Positions 18,773-27,644 of a stretch of 64,000 nucleotides of DNA are shown piece by piece; the first letter of the stretch is position 1; each line of letters starts with the position of its first letter. The DNA lies in NCBI RefSeq assembly GCF_030372765.1, contig NZ_JAUCMW010000006.1:40425-104424 (forward strand), given 5' to 3'. The notes under the pieces are model-generated. The model was given only the letters and a program-made list of their open reading frames with translations. It was not told the origin of the DNA and searched no databases. The stretch comes from Labilibaculum sp. K2S (GTDB lineage: Bacteria; Bacteroidota; Bacteroidia; Bacteroidales; Marinifilaceae). The position numbers were made by a program, and so were the translations under genes.

Positions 18773-19945
18773 CTAGAACCAAACGCCTACACCAAAATTC
18801 ACAAAATTATTTTTCATATCATTACCATCTTTAGACATTTGGTAATCAGCTTTCACCACTGCACCCTTAGCCAAATGATAACTCAATCCAAAGAATACTT
18901 CTTCCCGATCGTAAGCTTTGTTTGCTGGCATGTTCCCAGCTGTTTTATGATGTGTGTTATAATTTTCGTAGCGTACAAATGGAACCAAAGCCTGCTCTTT
19001 GCCATGCAGCAGATCATATCCGGCTTCCAGATAATATCCCTGCATCTGCTTTCCAAGATCCTTACCTGTTTTATCATTATATGCTGCCACATCACTAATA
19101 AAAGAATGAATGTACTCACCTTTTAACTGCAAAGCGTTCACCTTGTAACGAACATCCATTCCAAACATGCTTATTCCAACTCTGGTTGAATCAGCAACTT
19201 CCTCAGCAAAATCATCATTCTTATCCAATCCATTGAAAGCAGATGACTGAGTTTTTCCGAAATATCCTGCCACACCAATATTTAAGCCTTTCACTCCGTA
19301 ATAATCCAGTTTAGCCGATAAAGAAGGTGATGTAAATGTAGATTCAGCGCCTTTCTGACGACCTTTTCTAAATCCATCAGAACCTCTAAGAACACCCGTA
19401 CCATTGTATCCAATAAAACCATTCAATACATACAATTGATACTTTACAGGAAATGAAGGCATACGTCCGCTAAGTCCAACTCCAATTTCGCGCCATGTAG
19501 TTGGAACAATGCTGTTATCCACACTCGGGCGCTCTACGCCGTTAAAAGTAGTTGGTTCGTGATATTCGTTTACAATACCCATTGGCACCAACATTAAACC
19601 TGCCCTCAAACTTGTGTTTGGACGAACATTATAGTTTAGAAATGCTTGCTCAACGTACAATTCCTTTACGTGTTCGTATTCAATTTCGGTAATGAACGAA
19701 GTCTTATCATTAAATTGATATCCAAAAAACAATACCATTCTGTGAACATCCATATCTCCATTGTAACGAGTGTTACCACTAATTTGCTGATTGTAATGAA
19801 CCTCGCCATATCCACCAATACTTAATTTCTCATCTTTAACTCTGTCCAAAATAGTTGTTCCAATACTTTTTGGTTCCTGAGCATCCTGTGCTTTTGTTGT
19901 AAAAAAAGCAGCAATCGCAGCCACAAATAGTAATCCTTTTTTCAT
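18773..19945 (-). CDS. Outer-membrane porin
   Basis: 390 residues from ATG 19945, chosen because it opens directly into a signal peptide (MKKGLLFVAAIAAFFTTKAQ); a longer start at 19993 would put 16 unlikely residues in front. The mature chain alternates polar and hydrophobic residues throughout as in a 14-18 strand beta-barrel. It has Gly/Tyr/Asn-rich segments (LSIGGYGEVHYN, FNDKTSFITEIEYEHVKELY, RAGLMLVPMGIVNEYHEPT) and ends in the aromatic VNFGVGVWF, the classic C-terminal outer-membrane signature. It resembles the family annotated simply as porin in Bacteroidota, with some likeness to phosphate-selective porins. The transported solute is unknown. The FMN-binding gene follows downstream. 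Confidence 0.88.
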   Translation of the reverse strand: MKKGLLFVAAIAAFFTTKAQDAQEPKSIGTTILDRVKDEKLSIGGYGEVHYNQQISGNTRYNGDMDVHRMVLFFGYQFNDKTSFITEIEYEHVKELYVEQAFLNYNVRPNTSLRAGLMLVPMGIVNEYHEPTTFNGVERPSVDNSIVPTTWREIGVGLSGRMPSFPVKYQLYVLNGFIGYNGTGVLRGSDGFRKGRQKGAESTFTSPSLSAKLDYYGVKGLNIGVAGYFGKTQSSAFNGLDKNDDFAEEVADSTRVGISMFGMDVRYKVNALQLKGEYIHSFISDVAAYNDKTGKDLGKQMQGYYLEAGYDLLHGKEQALVPFVRYENYNTHHKTAGNMPANKAYDREEVFFGLSYHLAKGAVVKADYQMSKDGNDMKNNFVNFGVGVWF

Positions 19946-20112
19946 CAGTTTAAAACAATTAGGTTTTAGTTTTTCTGCTCGAATAACAAGCATTATTTCG
20001 ACGACTAAATTAGACTAAGTCTTAATAAGCATAAATACCTACATGTTGGTATTTTTAGACTGTGAGCTCTTTTATTACTGATATACCTTATATATATATC
20101 CAAATATTTTAA

Positions 20113-20120
20113 TACTTTTG
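20113..20120 (+). promoter_or_regulatory. Possible -7 element of the Cu/Zn permease gene
   Basis: TACTTTTG matches TAnnTTTG, 65 nt upstream of the ATG. No TTG is found at the right distance upstream. Confidence 0.4.
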
Positions 20121-20185
20121 AGTCTGAAAATACCCCGAATTCGCTATTTTCCTATTGCATTTCGGTTACTAAAAGCATCTCAATT

Positions 20186-21517
20186 ATGGAATATATCAGT
20201 CAGTTTTTTATCGATTTTATAGATATCTTAAATGAGATGTCCCCCTACCTAATGCTAGGTTTTTTATTTGCAGGAATTTTGAAAGTGGCATTTCCGCAGA
20301 AATTTATCGACAAATATTTAGGTCAGAAAAATGGAAAATCCGTTTTATACGCAGCACTTCTTGGCATTCCTCTACCATTGTGCTCCTGTGGAGTAATCCC
20401 AACCGGTATTTCATTTTATAAGAGTGGCGCTTCCAAAGGTTCATCTGTATCATTTCTGATCTCAACACCCCAAACTGGTGTAGACTCAATTTTAGTTACT
20501 TATTCCTTATTAGGATTGCCTTTTGCAATCATTCGTCCCTTTATAGCATTACTAACCGGACTGTTTGGTGGACTGCTCACCAATCATTTTGATAAAGATG
20601 AAAAAGCAATTCCGGTACAAAGCCCGGATTCTTGCTGCTCTACCGAAAAAGAATCGGACTGTGGATGTGAAGGAGAATGTAATACCAAATCTAAAAAGAA
20701 GAAATCGCCAATCTACACGATGTTTAAATATGCATTTGTAGACTTTCTGCAGGACATTTCGAAGTGGTTGATTATTGGACTTCTATTAGCTGCTGTCATT
20801 TCGGTTCTAATTCCAGACGATTTTTTCTCTGCATATATTGGAAATGATTTTATTGGTATGCTGGTAATTCTTGTGGCATCTATCCCACTGTATATTTGCG
20901 CAACTTCATCGGTACCAGTGGCTGCTATTTTAATGATGAAAGGCATTTCTCCCGGTGCCGCCTTGGTATTCCTAATGGCTGGTCCGGCAACCAATGCCGC
21001 AACCATTACCGTACTAAATAAAGTTCTGGGCAAAAAAACAATGTGGTCCTACTTACTGTCAATTGTTACCGGCGCCCTGCTTTTTGGACTGTTAATCGAT
21101 AATGTATTCCCCAGAGAATGGTTTACTATGGGCGCATTGCATGATCATATGGGGGCACATGAAGGACATTGGATGCTTCCTGACTGGTTGAAATGGGGAA
21201 GTAGTATTGCATTAGTTCTATTGATTATCAATGGCTATTTACAAAAATATATTTCCGGCAAAAATAAGCTTAAATCAACTGATCCTGAAATAGCTGTCAA
21301 CAAAAAACTGGTAATAGTGAATGGGATGAGCTGTAATCATTGTAAAAACAGTGTGGAAAAACACATTGGAGCCATGAAAAACATTACTCTGGCAGAAGTA
21401 AATCTGGAACAAAAACTTTTGCAGTTAGAAGGAAATAATATCGATTTACAAATCATAAAAAAAGAACTGGAAAGCCTTGGTTTCGAATTTGGCGGAGAGG
21501 TGAAAAACAAAAACTAA
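20186..21517 (+). CDS. SO_0444-type Cu/Zn efflux permease with C-terminal HMA domain
   Basis: 443 residues. An eight- to ten-helix permease of the ArsP/SO_0444 type carries the family motifs GIPLPLCSCGVIPTGISFYK and STPQTGVDS in the first half and CATSSVPVAAILMMKG and GPATNAATI in the second. Between the halves (residues ~148-170) is a cysteine-rich cytoplasmic loop with CC, CGC and C, likely a metal-binding segment. After the last membrane helix a ~65-residue heavy-metal-associated domain begins, with GMSCNHCKNSVEKH (CxxC near residue 383). The protein is predicted to export soft metal ions from the cytoplasm, and the HMA domain would deliver or sense them. Metal choice (Cu versus Zn) is family knowledge and not visible here. 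It has no metalloregulator gene beside it. Confidence 0.88.
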   Translation: MEYISQFFIDFIDILNEMSPYLMLGFLFAGILKVAFPQKFIDKYLGQKNGKSVLYAALLGIPLPLCSCGVIPTGISFYKSGASKGSSVSFLISTPQTGVDSILVTYSLLGLPFAIIRPFIALLTGLFGGLLTNHFDKDEKAIPVQSPDSCCSTEKESDCGCEGECNTKSKKKKSPIYTMFKYAFVDFLQDISKWLIIGLLLAAVISVLIPDDFFSAYIGNDFIGMLVILVASIPLYICATSSVPVAAILMMKGISPGAALVFLMAGPATNAATITVLNKVLGKKTMWSYLLSIVTGALLFGLLIDNVFPREWFTMGALHDHMGAHEGHWMLPDWLKWGSSIALVLLIINGYLQKYISGKNKLKSTDPEIAVNKKLVIVNGMSCNHCKNSVEKHIGAMKNITLAEVNLEQKLLQLEGNNIDLQIIKKELESLGFEFGGEVKNKN

Positions 21518-21959
21518 GTCACTCTCCGGTTTCAAATATTCATTTGGCAAAAATAATATTTGTAAATACGACTTAAAAACTCCTCCTTTTCATCCATATT
21601 ATTGCTTAAATTCCATAATTTCTTACAAATACAACCCTTGTTCTGCAACATAATTGGTGGTTTTTACCCATTTTAAGATTTTTTTGAACTAAAATTCCCA
21701 CACCGCGAAATACCACCCCTATAAACTGCTGATTTTCAGATAATCTAATCTCTCCAAAGCATGTGTGATTTATGATCAACACATGCATACATCTTTATAT
21801 TTAATTACTTGAAAACTTCGAAATTTTGATTACATTTAAATGTTCTACAACATATCTATACTGTGTATTATTCTTTTTGGAAAAATATTTTTCTAACTAT
21901 CAGATGGATTAGTTGATTAAAAACAAAGCCTTTACAGGCTTTTAAACGAAGACCAAAAT
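21518..21959. other. 442-nt AT-rich intergenic region with a leader hairpin before accC
   Basis: No coding ORF seen. Just upstream of the carboxylase operon, 21925-21942 forms a perfect 7-bp hairpin AAAGCCT / AGGCTTT with a TTAC loop, ending 17 nt before the ATG. It has no T-run and could be a leader structure. No TAnnTTTG promoter was found. Confidence 0.45.
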
Positions 21960-23483
21960 ATGATCAAGAAGATTTCAAAAGTCCTTGTTGCAAATCGAGG
22001 AGAAATTGCTCTGCGCGTTATGCGATCATGCAGAGAATTGGGAATTCTTTCTGTTGCTGTTTACTCCGATGTCGATCGAACATCTATGCATGTGCGATAT
22101 GCCGATCAGGCCATTCATATCGGACCTGCAACATCAGCGGAAAGTTATTTAAATATTGATAAAATAATAAATGCAGCAAAACTGGTTAAGGCTGACGCCA
22201 TTCATCCTGGTTATGGATTTTTAAGCGAAAATGCTGAATTCTCAAAACGCTGCGAAAAAGAAGGTATCATTTTCATAGGTCCTACTCCCGAGGTAATCGC
22301 GACAATGGGTGACAAAATTACCGCCCGTAAAACAATGATTACCAGCGGTGTTCCTGTAGTTCCGGGGACCAAAGAAAATCTGAAAGATGAATCGACAATA
22401 CTTAAAACAGTTCGGGAAATTGGTTTACCGGTAATGATTAAAGCTTCTGCCGGAGGTGGTGGAAAAGGAATGCGAATGATCGACAAAGAAGAGAATATTC
22501 TGGAAGGGCTAAGAGCTGCAAAATCCGAAGCCATGGCATCATTTGGCGATGATGCAGTTTATATCGAGAAATACATTTCTTCTCCTCATCACATCGAGTT
22601 TCAGGTTTTAGGAGACAAACACGGGAATGTAATTCATCTTTGCGAAAGAGAATGCTCTGTTCAAAGACGACATCAGAAAGTGGTGGAAGAAACGCCGTCT
22701 CCGCTGATGACTCCTGAATTAAGAGCACAAATGGGAGAGCATGCTGTTGCTGCAGCCAAAGCAGTTAATTATCATGGGGCAGGCACCATTGAGTTTCTTG
22801 TAGACAACGATCACAACTACTATTTCCTTGAAATGAATACACGATTACAAGTTGAGCATCCTATCACCGAAAGGGTAACCGGATACGATCTTGTGAAACA
22901 ACAAATTTTAATTGCCGAAGGACACGAATTGAAAATGAAACAAGAAGATATTTTTCAGTTCGGACATGCAATCGAGTGTAGAATTTACGCAGAAGATACC
23001 GATAATAACTTTATGCCAAGTCCTGGAGTGATTACCCACATTACCGAACCAATGGGTTTAGGGGTAAGAACCGATGGCTACGTTTATGAAGGATATGAAA
23101 TCCCTATTCATTACGACCCAATGATCTCCAAACTAATTATTTGGGCCAGAACAAGAGAGGAAGCGATAGAACGAATGCGGCGAGCTCTCTTCGAATACAA
23201 AATTACCGGTGTAAAAACCTCAATCAAATATCTTGAAAAAATCATGGATTGCCCTGACTTTAGAAACGGCACCTACGATACTCACTTTATTCAAAATAAC
23301 GAAGATTTTCTTCTTGCTGCGGACGAAGCAAAGCAGTCTTTTGAAGATCTGGCCATAGTTACCGCCTTTATCAATTATCACAACAAACTGAAAAGCACTC
23401 AAATTTGTCCAAAATCATCACTGCAAAACAAGTGGAAAGAATTTGGACGCAGAAGGGGAATGTTTAGAGCGAGTGAAAACTAA
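21960..23483 (+). CDS. accC: Biotin carboxylase subunit of acyl-CoA carboxylase
   Basis: 507 residues. It catalyses ATP-dependent carboxylation of biotin on the carrier protein. The N-terminal fold has KVLVANRGEIALRVMRSCRE, then IHPGYGFLSENAEF. The ATP-grasp domain carries the glycine loop KASAGGGGKGMRMI and the metal/bicarbonate residues in FLEMNTRLQVEHPITE. The C-terminal biotin-carboxylase domain has GHAIECRIYAED. The chain is ~50 residues longer than E. coli AccC (449 aa) with an extra helical tail, as usual for stand-alone subunits of propionyl-/acetyl-CoA carboxylases. It is the first gene of a three-gene operon with the carrier and the carboxyltransferase. The substrate (propionyl- or acetyl-CoA) is set by the transferase and is not certain. 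Confidence 0.95.
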   Translation: MIKKISKVLVANRGEIALRVMRSCRELGILSVAVYSDVDRTSMHVRYADQAIHIGPATSAESYLNIDKIINAAKLVKADAIHPGYGFLSENAEFSKRCEKEGIIFIGPTPEVIATMGDKITARKTMITSGVPVVPGTKENLKDESTILKTVREIGLPVMIKASAGGGGKGMRMIDKEENILEGLRAAKSEAMASFGDDAVYIEKYISSPHHIEFQVLGDKHGNVIHLCERECSVQRRHQKVVEETPSPLMTPELRAQMGEHAVAAAKAVNYHGAGTIEFLVDNDHNYYFLEMNTRLQVEHPITERVTGYDLVKQQILIAEGHELKMKQEDIFQFGHAIECRIYAEDTDNNFMPSPGVITHITEPMGLGVRTDGYVYEGYEIPIHYDPMISKLIIWARTREEAIERMRRALFEYKITGVKTSIKYLEKIMDCPDFRNGTYDTHFIQNNEDFLLAADEAKQSFEDLAIVTAFINYHNKLKSTQICPKSSLQNKWKEFGRRRGMFRASEN

Positions 23484-23506
23484 AGGACAAACAAAAAAAT
23501 AATAAA

Positions 23507-24016
23507 ATGGCAATTGAAATAAAATTGGGCGAACGCATGGCAAAAGTTGAACTTTTAGCCGAAGAGGGAAATCAAATCAAAATAATGGTTGACTCCAAAG
23601 AGTACAATCTGGATATGCTGCAAGTTGAAAATGGCGTGTACTCTGTTCTATATAAAGGCCGCTCCTATAATGTGGAATTAATTGAAACTGATTCTTCAAA
23701 AAAGTATTCAGTCAACACATTTTACCATTCCTATGATGCGGAAATTATCGATGCTGAAACCAAATATCTGCAAGCAAGGAATTCGGGTAACCTTGAAGCT
23801 ACAGAGAGTACAATCACCTCACCAATGCCGGGAAAAGTAGTAAAAATTCCTGTTGAATTGGGGAGTGAAGTGAAAAAGGGGGACACCGTAATTATTGTAT
23901 CAGCAATGAAAATGGAAAGCGAATACAAAGCCATGAAAGATGGTATTGTAAAAGAAATCTATGTTCATGAAGAGGATATCATCGATGGAAATCAACCTTT
24001 AGTGTTTATTGACTAA
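23507..24016 (+). CDS. Biotin carboxyl carrier protein of acyl-CoA carboxylase
   Basis: 169 residues. The C-terminal ~70 residues are a biotinyl/lipoyl domain: ITSPMPGKVVKIPVELGSEV, KKGDTVIIVSAMKMESEYKA, GDxI-like end. Lys135 in AMKM is the biotinylation site. The N-terminal ~95 residues form a small beta domain (ENGVYSVLYKGRSYNVELIE) as in carriers of propionyl-CoA or pyruvate carboxylases, unlike E. coli AccB with its Ala/Pro linker. It starts 23 nt after the biotin carboxylase stop and precedes the carboxyltransferase, so it shuttles carboxybiotin between them. Confidence 0.93.
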   Translation: MAIEIKLGERMAKVELLAEEGNQIKIMVDSKEYNLDMLQVENGVYSVLYKGRSYNVELIETDSSKKYSVNTFYHSYDAEIIDAETKYLQARNSGNLEATESTITSPMPGKVVKIPVELGSEVKKGDTVIIVSAMKMESEYKAMKDGIVKEIYVHEEDIIDGNQPLVFID

Positions 24017-24048
24017 TTAAAATTACAAATTAACAATTGTGAGTTATT

Positions 24049-24086
24049 AATTATGAATTCCACAACTTGAGGAGACATTCATAATT
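24049..24086. repeat. Inverted repeat in the carrier-transferase gap
   Basis: AATTATGAAT (24049-24058) and ATTCATAATT (24077-24086) are perfect reverse complements with an 18-nt spacer, in the 99-nt gap inside the carboxylase operon. The spacer contains GAGGAG. There is no T-run, so it is more likely a processing or pausing structure than a terminator. Confidence 0.55.
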
Positions 24087-24115
24087 TATCATTCAAAATT
24101 TATAATTATAAAGAA

Positions 24116-25651
24116 ATGTTGACACTTGAAGACAAAATTAAAAAGTTTGAAGAATTAAATAAAGCCGCCGAAGCTGGTGGCGGACAAGATAGAATAGCAA
24201 AACATCATGCTGGTGGTAAAAAAACTGCCAGAGAAAGAATCATGGATCTTATGGATCCCGAGACTTTCGTGGAGGTTGATAAGATGGTTACTCACCGCTC
24301 TACCGATTTTGGTATGGAGAAAAACAAAATCCTTGGTGATGGAGTTGTCTGTGGTTATGGCAAAATCGATAGCCGTTTGGTTTATGTTTTCGCGCAGGAC
24401 TTTACCGTTTTTGGCGGTTCGTTGAGTAGTGCCAACGCCGATAAGATTGTTAAAATCACAAAATTAGCTATGAAAATGGGTGCTCCCATTATTGGTTTGA
24501 ATGATTCGGGAGGAGCACGAATTCAGGAAGGAGTGCAAAGTTTAGCCGGATATGCTGATATCTTCTATCAGAATGTAAGAGGTTCCGGGGTAATTCCGCA
24601 GATTTCTGCAATTATGGGTCCATGTGCAGGTGGTGCAGTTTACTCTCCTGCTCTTACCGATTTTATAATGATGGTGAAGGATACAAGCTACATGTTTGTT
24701 ACCGGACCCGATGTAATAAAAACAGTAACTCACGAAGAAGTAAGCAAAGAAGAACTAGGTGGAGCAATCACTCACAATTCTAAAAGTGGTGTTGCTCATT
24801 TTACTGCCGATAACGATGAACAAGCCATGATAATGCTTCGTGAATTGATTGGTTTTCTTCCATCAAACAATATGGAAGATCCACCAATAAAGCCTTGTAC
24901 CGACAATATTCACCGCGAAGATGAAAAACTTCAAACAATGGTTCCTGTTGATCCCAACAAACCATACAACATCAAAGATATTATCGAGACTGTTGTAGAT
25001 GATCACAACTTTTTTGAAGTGATGCCGCTATATGCACAAAACATATGCATTGGCTTTGCCCGATTGAGCGGAAAACCTGTTGGGATTGTAGCTAATAATC
25101 CTGCTTTTATGGCTGGAGTATTAGATATCAACAGTTCTGTAAAGGCAGCAAGATTTGTGCGTTTCTGTGATTCTTTTAACATTCCGCTAATCACTTTCGT
25201 GGATGTGCCTGGTTTCCTTCCGGGAACTGCTCAGGAATTTGGCGGAATTATTAAACATGGCGCTAAGCTATTATACGCTTTCGCAGAAGCTACTGTGCCA
25301 AAAATCACTTTAATCACCCGTAAAGCATATGGTGGTGCTTATGATGTTATGGCTTCGAAACACATTGGTGCAGATGTTAATTACTCCTATCCTACAGGTG
25401 AAATTGCCGTTATGGGTGCCGAAGGTGCCGTTAATATCATGCACAAAGGACTTACAGAATCGGAAAGAGCGGATGCTATTGAAGATTACCGTGACAAGTT
25501 TGCTAATCCTTACAAAGCTGCAGAATTGGGATACATCGATGAAATTATTCAACCCAAACAAACCCGCCACAAATTGGTGCAGGCTTTGGATATGTGTGCA
25601 AACAAAAGCGAACAGAATCCACCTAAAAAACATGGTAACATTCCATTGTAA
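24116..25651 (+). CDS. Acyl-CoA carboxylase, carboxyltransferase subunit (propionyl-CoA carboxylase beta type)
   Basis: 511 residues, the length of PccB/MmdA-type carboxyltransferases that carry both crotonase-fold halves in one chain. N-terminal half: [68 protein letters not shown]-terminal half: [45 protein letters not shown], and the oxyanion-hole glycines. It moves the carboxyl group from carboxybiotin to an acyl-CoA. With the upstream subunits it makes a cytoplasmic complex. Propionyl-CoA is the likeliest substrate, giving methylmalonyl-CoA. A decarboxylase running in reverse is an alternative, but no membrane beta subunit is nearby. A very strong palindromic terminator follows. Confidence 0.95.
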   Translation: MLTLEDKIKKFEELNKAAEAGGGQDRIAKHHAGGKKTARERIMDLMDPETFVEVDKMVTHRSTDFGMEKNKILGDGVVCGYGKIDSRLVYVFAQDFTVFGGSLSSANADKIVKITKLAMKMGAPIIGLNDSGGARIQEGVQSLAGYADIFYQNVRGSGVIPQISAIMGPCAGGAVYSPALTDFIMMVKDTSYMFVTGPDVIKTVTHEEVSKEELGGAITHNSKSGVAHFTADNDEQAMIMLRELIGFLPSNNMEDPPIKPCTDNIHREDEKLQTMVPVDPNKPYNIKDIIETVVDDHNFFEVMPLYAQNICIGFARLSGKPVGIVANNPAFMAGVLDINSSVKAARFVRFCDSFNIPLITFVDVPGFLPGTAQEFGGIIKHGAKLLYAFAEATVPKITLITRKAYGGAYDVMASKHIGADVNYSYPTGEIAVMGAEGAVNIMHKGLTESERADAIEDYRDKFANPYKAAELGYIDEIIQPKQTRHKLVQALDMCANKSEQNPPKKHGNIPL

Positions 25652-25665
25652 AAAAGAGTTTAAAC

Positions 25666-25721
25666 AATCGGAAGAAGAAAAAGCACTGCGAATATTCGCA
25701 GTGCTTTTTCTTCTTCCGATT
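25666..25721. terminator. Perfect 56-bp palindromic terminator
   Basis: The 28-nt left arm and 28-nt right arm are exact reverse complements with no spacer. The centre is GCGAATATTCGC and the outer arms are A/G- and T/C-rich (GAAGAAGAAAAAGC / GCTTTTTCTTCTTC). The inner GC-rich stem plus TTTTTCTTCTT works as an intrinsic terminator in both directions. It starts 15 nt after the carboxyltransferase stop. Confidence 0.85.
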
Positions 25722-25938
25722 TATTAATAGATTGAATTGGCAACCTGAAACGTTTACTTACTAACTTTTCATATCGTTACATCTACAGCGCAAACCATTG
25801 TGATCAATCCCGAAAACTATTTCGACACGACGAACACAGATTTACATAAATAAAAAACAAAAAATTAACATATTAACAACTCTACCATCACAATTATTCC
25901 GTAAATTCAGTTAGATATTAACTTTTAACCCAAAAGCT

Positions 25939-26211
25939 ATGGATACAAAAAATGAAGGACTTAGAGATGTCTGTCAGGAAGCATTAGAGTGTTTGAATAA
26001 ACCTGGAAACGAAGCATACAACGAACTAAAATCAAAATTAGAGTATGTAATTGGCAGTTACAACTACGACAAAAATCCTGTTGGCCTTTTCGAAATTGGT
26101 AATCTTGCATTAATTGCTCTGGAAGAAATTAGTGCCGAGAAACCTCGCAAAGTAAAAAAAACATTACTCAAAAATTTAAAAGAAAACTTACTTCAAAAAG
26201 TTGAGGCCTAA
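25939..26211 (+). CDS. Small helical protein of unknown function
   Basis: 90 residues, predicted almost entirely alpha-helical (DVCQEALECLNKPGNEAYNE, LFEIGNLALIALEEIS, VKKTLLKNLKENLLQKVEA). There is no signal peptide and no membrane segment, so it is cytoplasmic. The ORF is flanked by its own leader and a strong terminator, and codon use is like its neighbours, which supports a real gene. I do not recognise the family. It is monocistronic between the carboxylase operon and the convergent tilS. Confidence 0.7.
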   Translation: MDTKNEGLRDVCQEALECLNKPGNEAYNELKSKLEYVIGSYNYDKNPVGLFEIGNLALIALEEISAEKPRKVKKTLLKNLKENLLQKVEA

Positions 26212-26219
26212 GACTAAGC

Positions 26220-26253
26220 AAAGAGCTTGTTCATTGCTGAACAAGCTCTTTTA
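26220..26253. terminator. Bidirectional terminator between the small helical gene and tilS
   Basis: Perfect 14-bp stem AAAGAGCTTGTTCA / TGAACAAGCTCTTT around a TTGC tetraloop. T-rich on both outer sides (TTTT on plus; the minus side reads into TTTGC). It serves two convergent genes. Confidence 0.82.
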
Positions 26254-26258
26254 AGAAT

Positions 26259-27584
26259 TTACACCAATTCCAATCGATATATCTTGGTGGTGTTATCAGT
26301 GATCTTAAATCGATCATCCATGCGATGCCCAACAACCCATACAATTTTATTGCCTGACAACAACAACCAGGTGTTTTCCTTCTCCTGAAGAGTGAATTTT
26401 TGATCGATAAAGAAATCGGAAATCTTCTTTTTGCCCTTCATGCCAATCGGATGAAATGAATCTCCTTCCTTCCATTTCCTCAACGTAAGTGGAAACTGAA
26501 GTTTATTCGCATCAAAACAGGCAATTTTAGTGCTATTGGGAAATTGAAATCCGGGCGTTCGATCCAGAAACGAAATCTTTAGCTCTACTGGTAATTTAAG
26601 CTTAGCTTCCTCATCCGCAATTAAATATTCATTATTATTCTCTTCTGAAATCTCCGTAAGGATTAAATATTCCCGATCTCGCAACAGTTGATGGCTTGCC
26701 GAATAAAACAACTTACCGGAAATTCCATGAATCGATTCCGCAATTTTACGAACATCACGATGATGAAAGCCATATGGAGAAAGCAGCTCGTACAAATGAG
26801 ACACAGGTGCCAAAAGCTCTTTTAACTTGGGGATTGAAATTAACAACTGATTCTCCCGTGTAAAAACCAAGTGCAAACGGTTCTCTTCAATTACCCTGTT
26901 GTAAATCTGCTCCACCTCACGAAAACGCTGTACATTCTCGGTCATGGTAGCACGAATGGCCGGATTAATTTCCTCCAACACAGGCATAATCTGATGTCGG
27001 ATTTTATTCCGGACATAATCAGTTTCTGCATTTGTTCTGTCCTCACGAAAATCAATAGAATGATTTTTTGCATATTCAAGCAACTGCTTACGCGGAAACG
27101 GCAGCAGTGGGCGTATAATTTTACCTAATTTGGATTTGATTCCTGATAAACCATGAATACCCGTCCCACGAGCCAAATTTATCAGCACTGTTTCTGCAAC
27201 ATCATCTGCATGATGGCCAACAGCAATGTATTTGTATTCTGAAGTTTCACGAACCTGTTCAAACCAATTGTAACGCAGGTCGCGAGCAGCCATTTCGATA
27301 GAAATTTTATTCTCGGCAGCATACTTTTTAGTATCAAAATCTACCGAGTAAAATGCCAAACCTTTCTCCTTAGCCAAAGTCTTCACAAACTCAAAGTCAC
27401 CATCTGATTCCTGGTCCCGCAAATGAAAATTACAATGAGCAACCCCGCACTCCACTTCCATTTTGCAAAGAAGATCAAGCAAAACAACGGAATCAACTCC
27501 ACCGCTTACCGCAACCAGAATTTTTTCGTCGCGATAAAATAAATTTTCCTCTTCTACAAAACGAACAATTTTACGTTGCATCAA
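26259..27584 (-). CDS. tilS: tRNA(Ile)-lysidine synthetase
   Basis: 441 residues. It modifies C34 of tRNA-Ile(CAU) to lysidine with ATP and lysine so that the tRNA reads AUA. The N-terminal PP-loop ATPase domain has VAVSGGVDSVVLL (SGGVDS at 27-32), CNFHLRDQESD, AVGHHADDVAETVLINL and RDLRYNWF. The middle helical and C-terminal TilS domains follow, including the conserved LRKWKEGDSFHPIGMKGKKK and DRFKITDNT near the end. Full family length. It is the downstream neighbour of pabB on the same strand (60-nt gap), with a terminator directly after it. Essential in most bacteria. Confidence 0.95.
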   Translation of the reverse strand: MMQRKIVRFVEEENLFYRDEKILVAVSGGVDSVVLLDLLCKMEVECGVAHCNFHLRDQESDGDFEFVKTLAKEKGLAFYSVDFDTKKYAAENKISIEMAARDLRYNWFEQVRETSEYKYIAVGHHADDVAETVLINLARGTGIHGLSGIKSKLGKIIRPLLPFPRKQLLEYAKNHSIDFREDRTNAETDYVRNKIRHQIMPVLEEINPAIRATMTENVQRFREVEQIYNRVIEENRLHLVFTRENQLLISIPKLKELLAPVSHLYELLSPYGFHHRDVRKIAESIHGISGKLFYSASHQLLRDREYLILTEISEENNNEYLIADEEAKLKLPVELKISFLDRTPGFQFPNSTKIACFDANKLQFPLTLRKWKEGDSFHPIGMKGKKKISDFFIDQKFTLQEKENTWLLLSGNKIVWVVGHRMDDRFKITDNTTKIYRLELV

Positions 27585-27644
27585 ATAATATTTTAGTGGT
27601 AACCAATGAGAATTTTACTCAAAGTTTTAAAGGTAAAAAATCCC

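Noticed and set aside
18593..19126. 177-aa plus-strand ORF across the porin/FMN-binding gap
   Set aside because: It is antisense to both genes and has no coding signature; the His/Ile/Phe-rich text is typical of a shadow frame.
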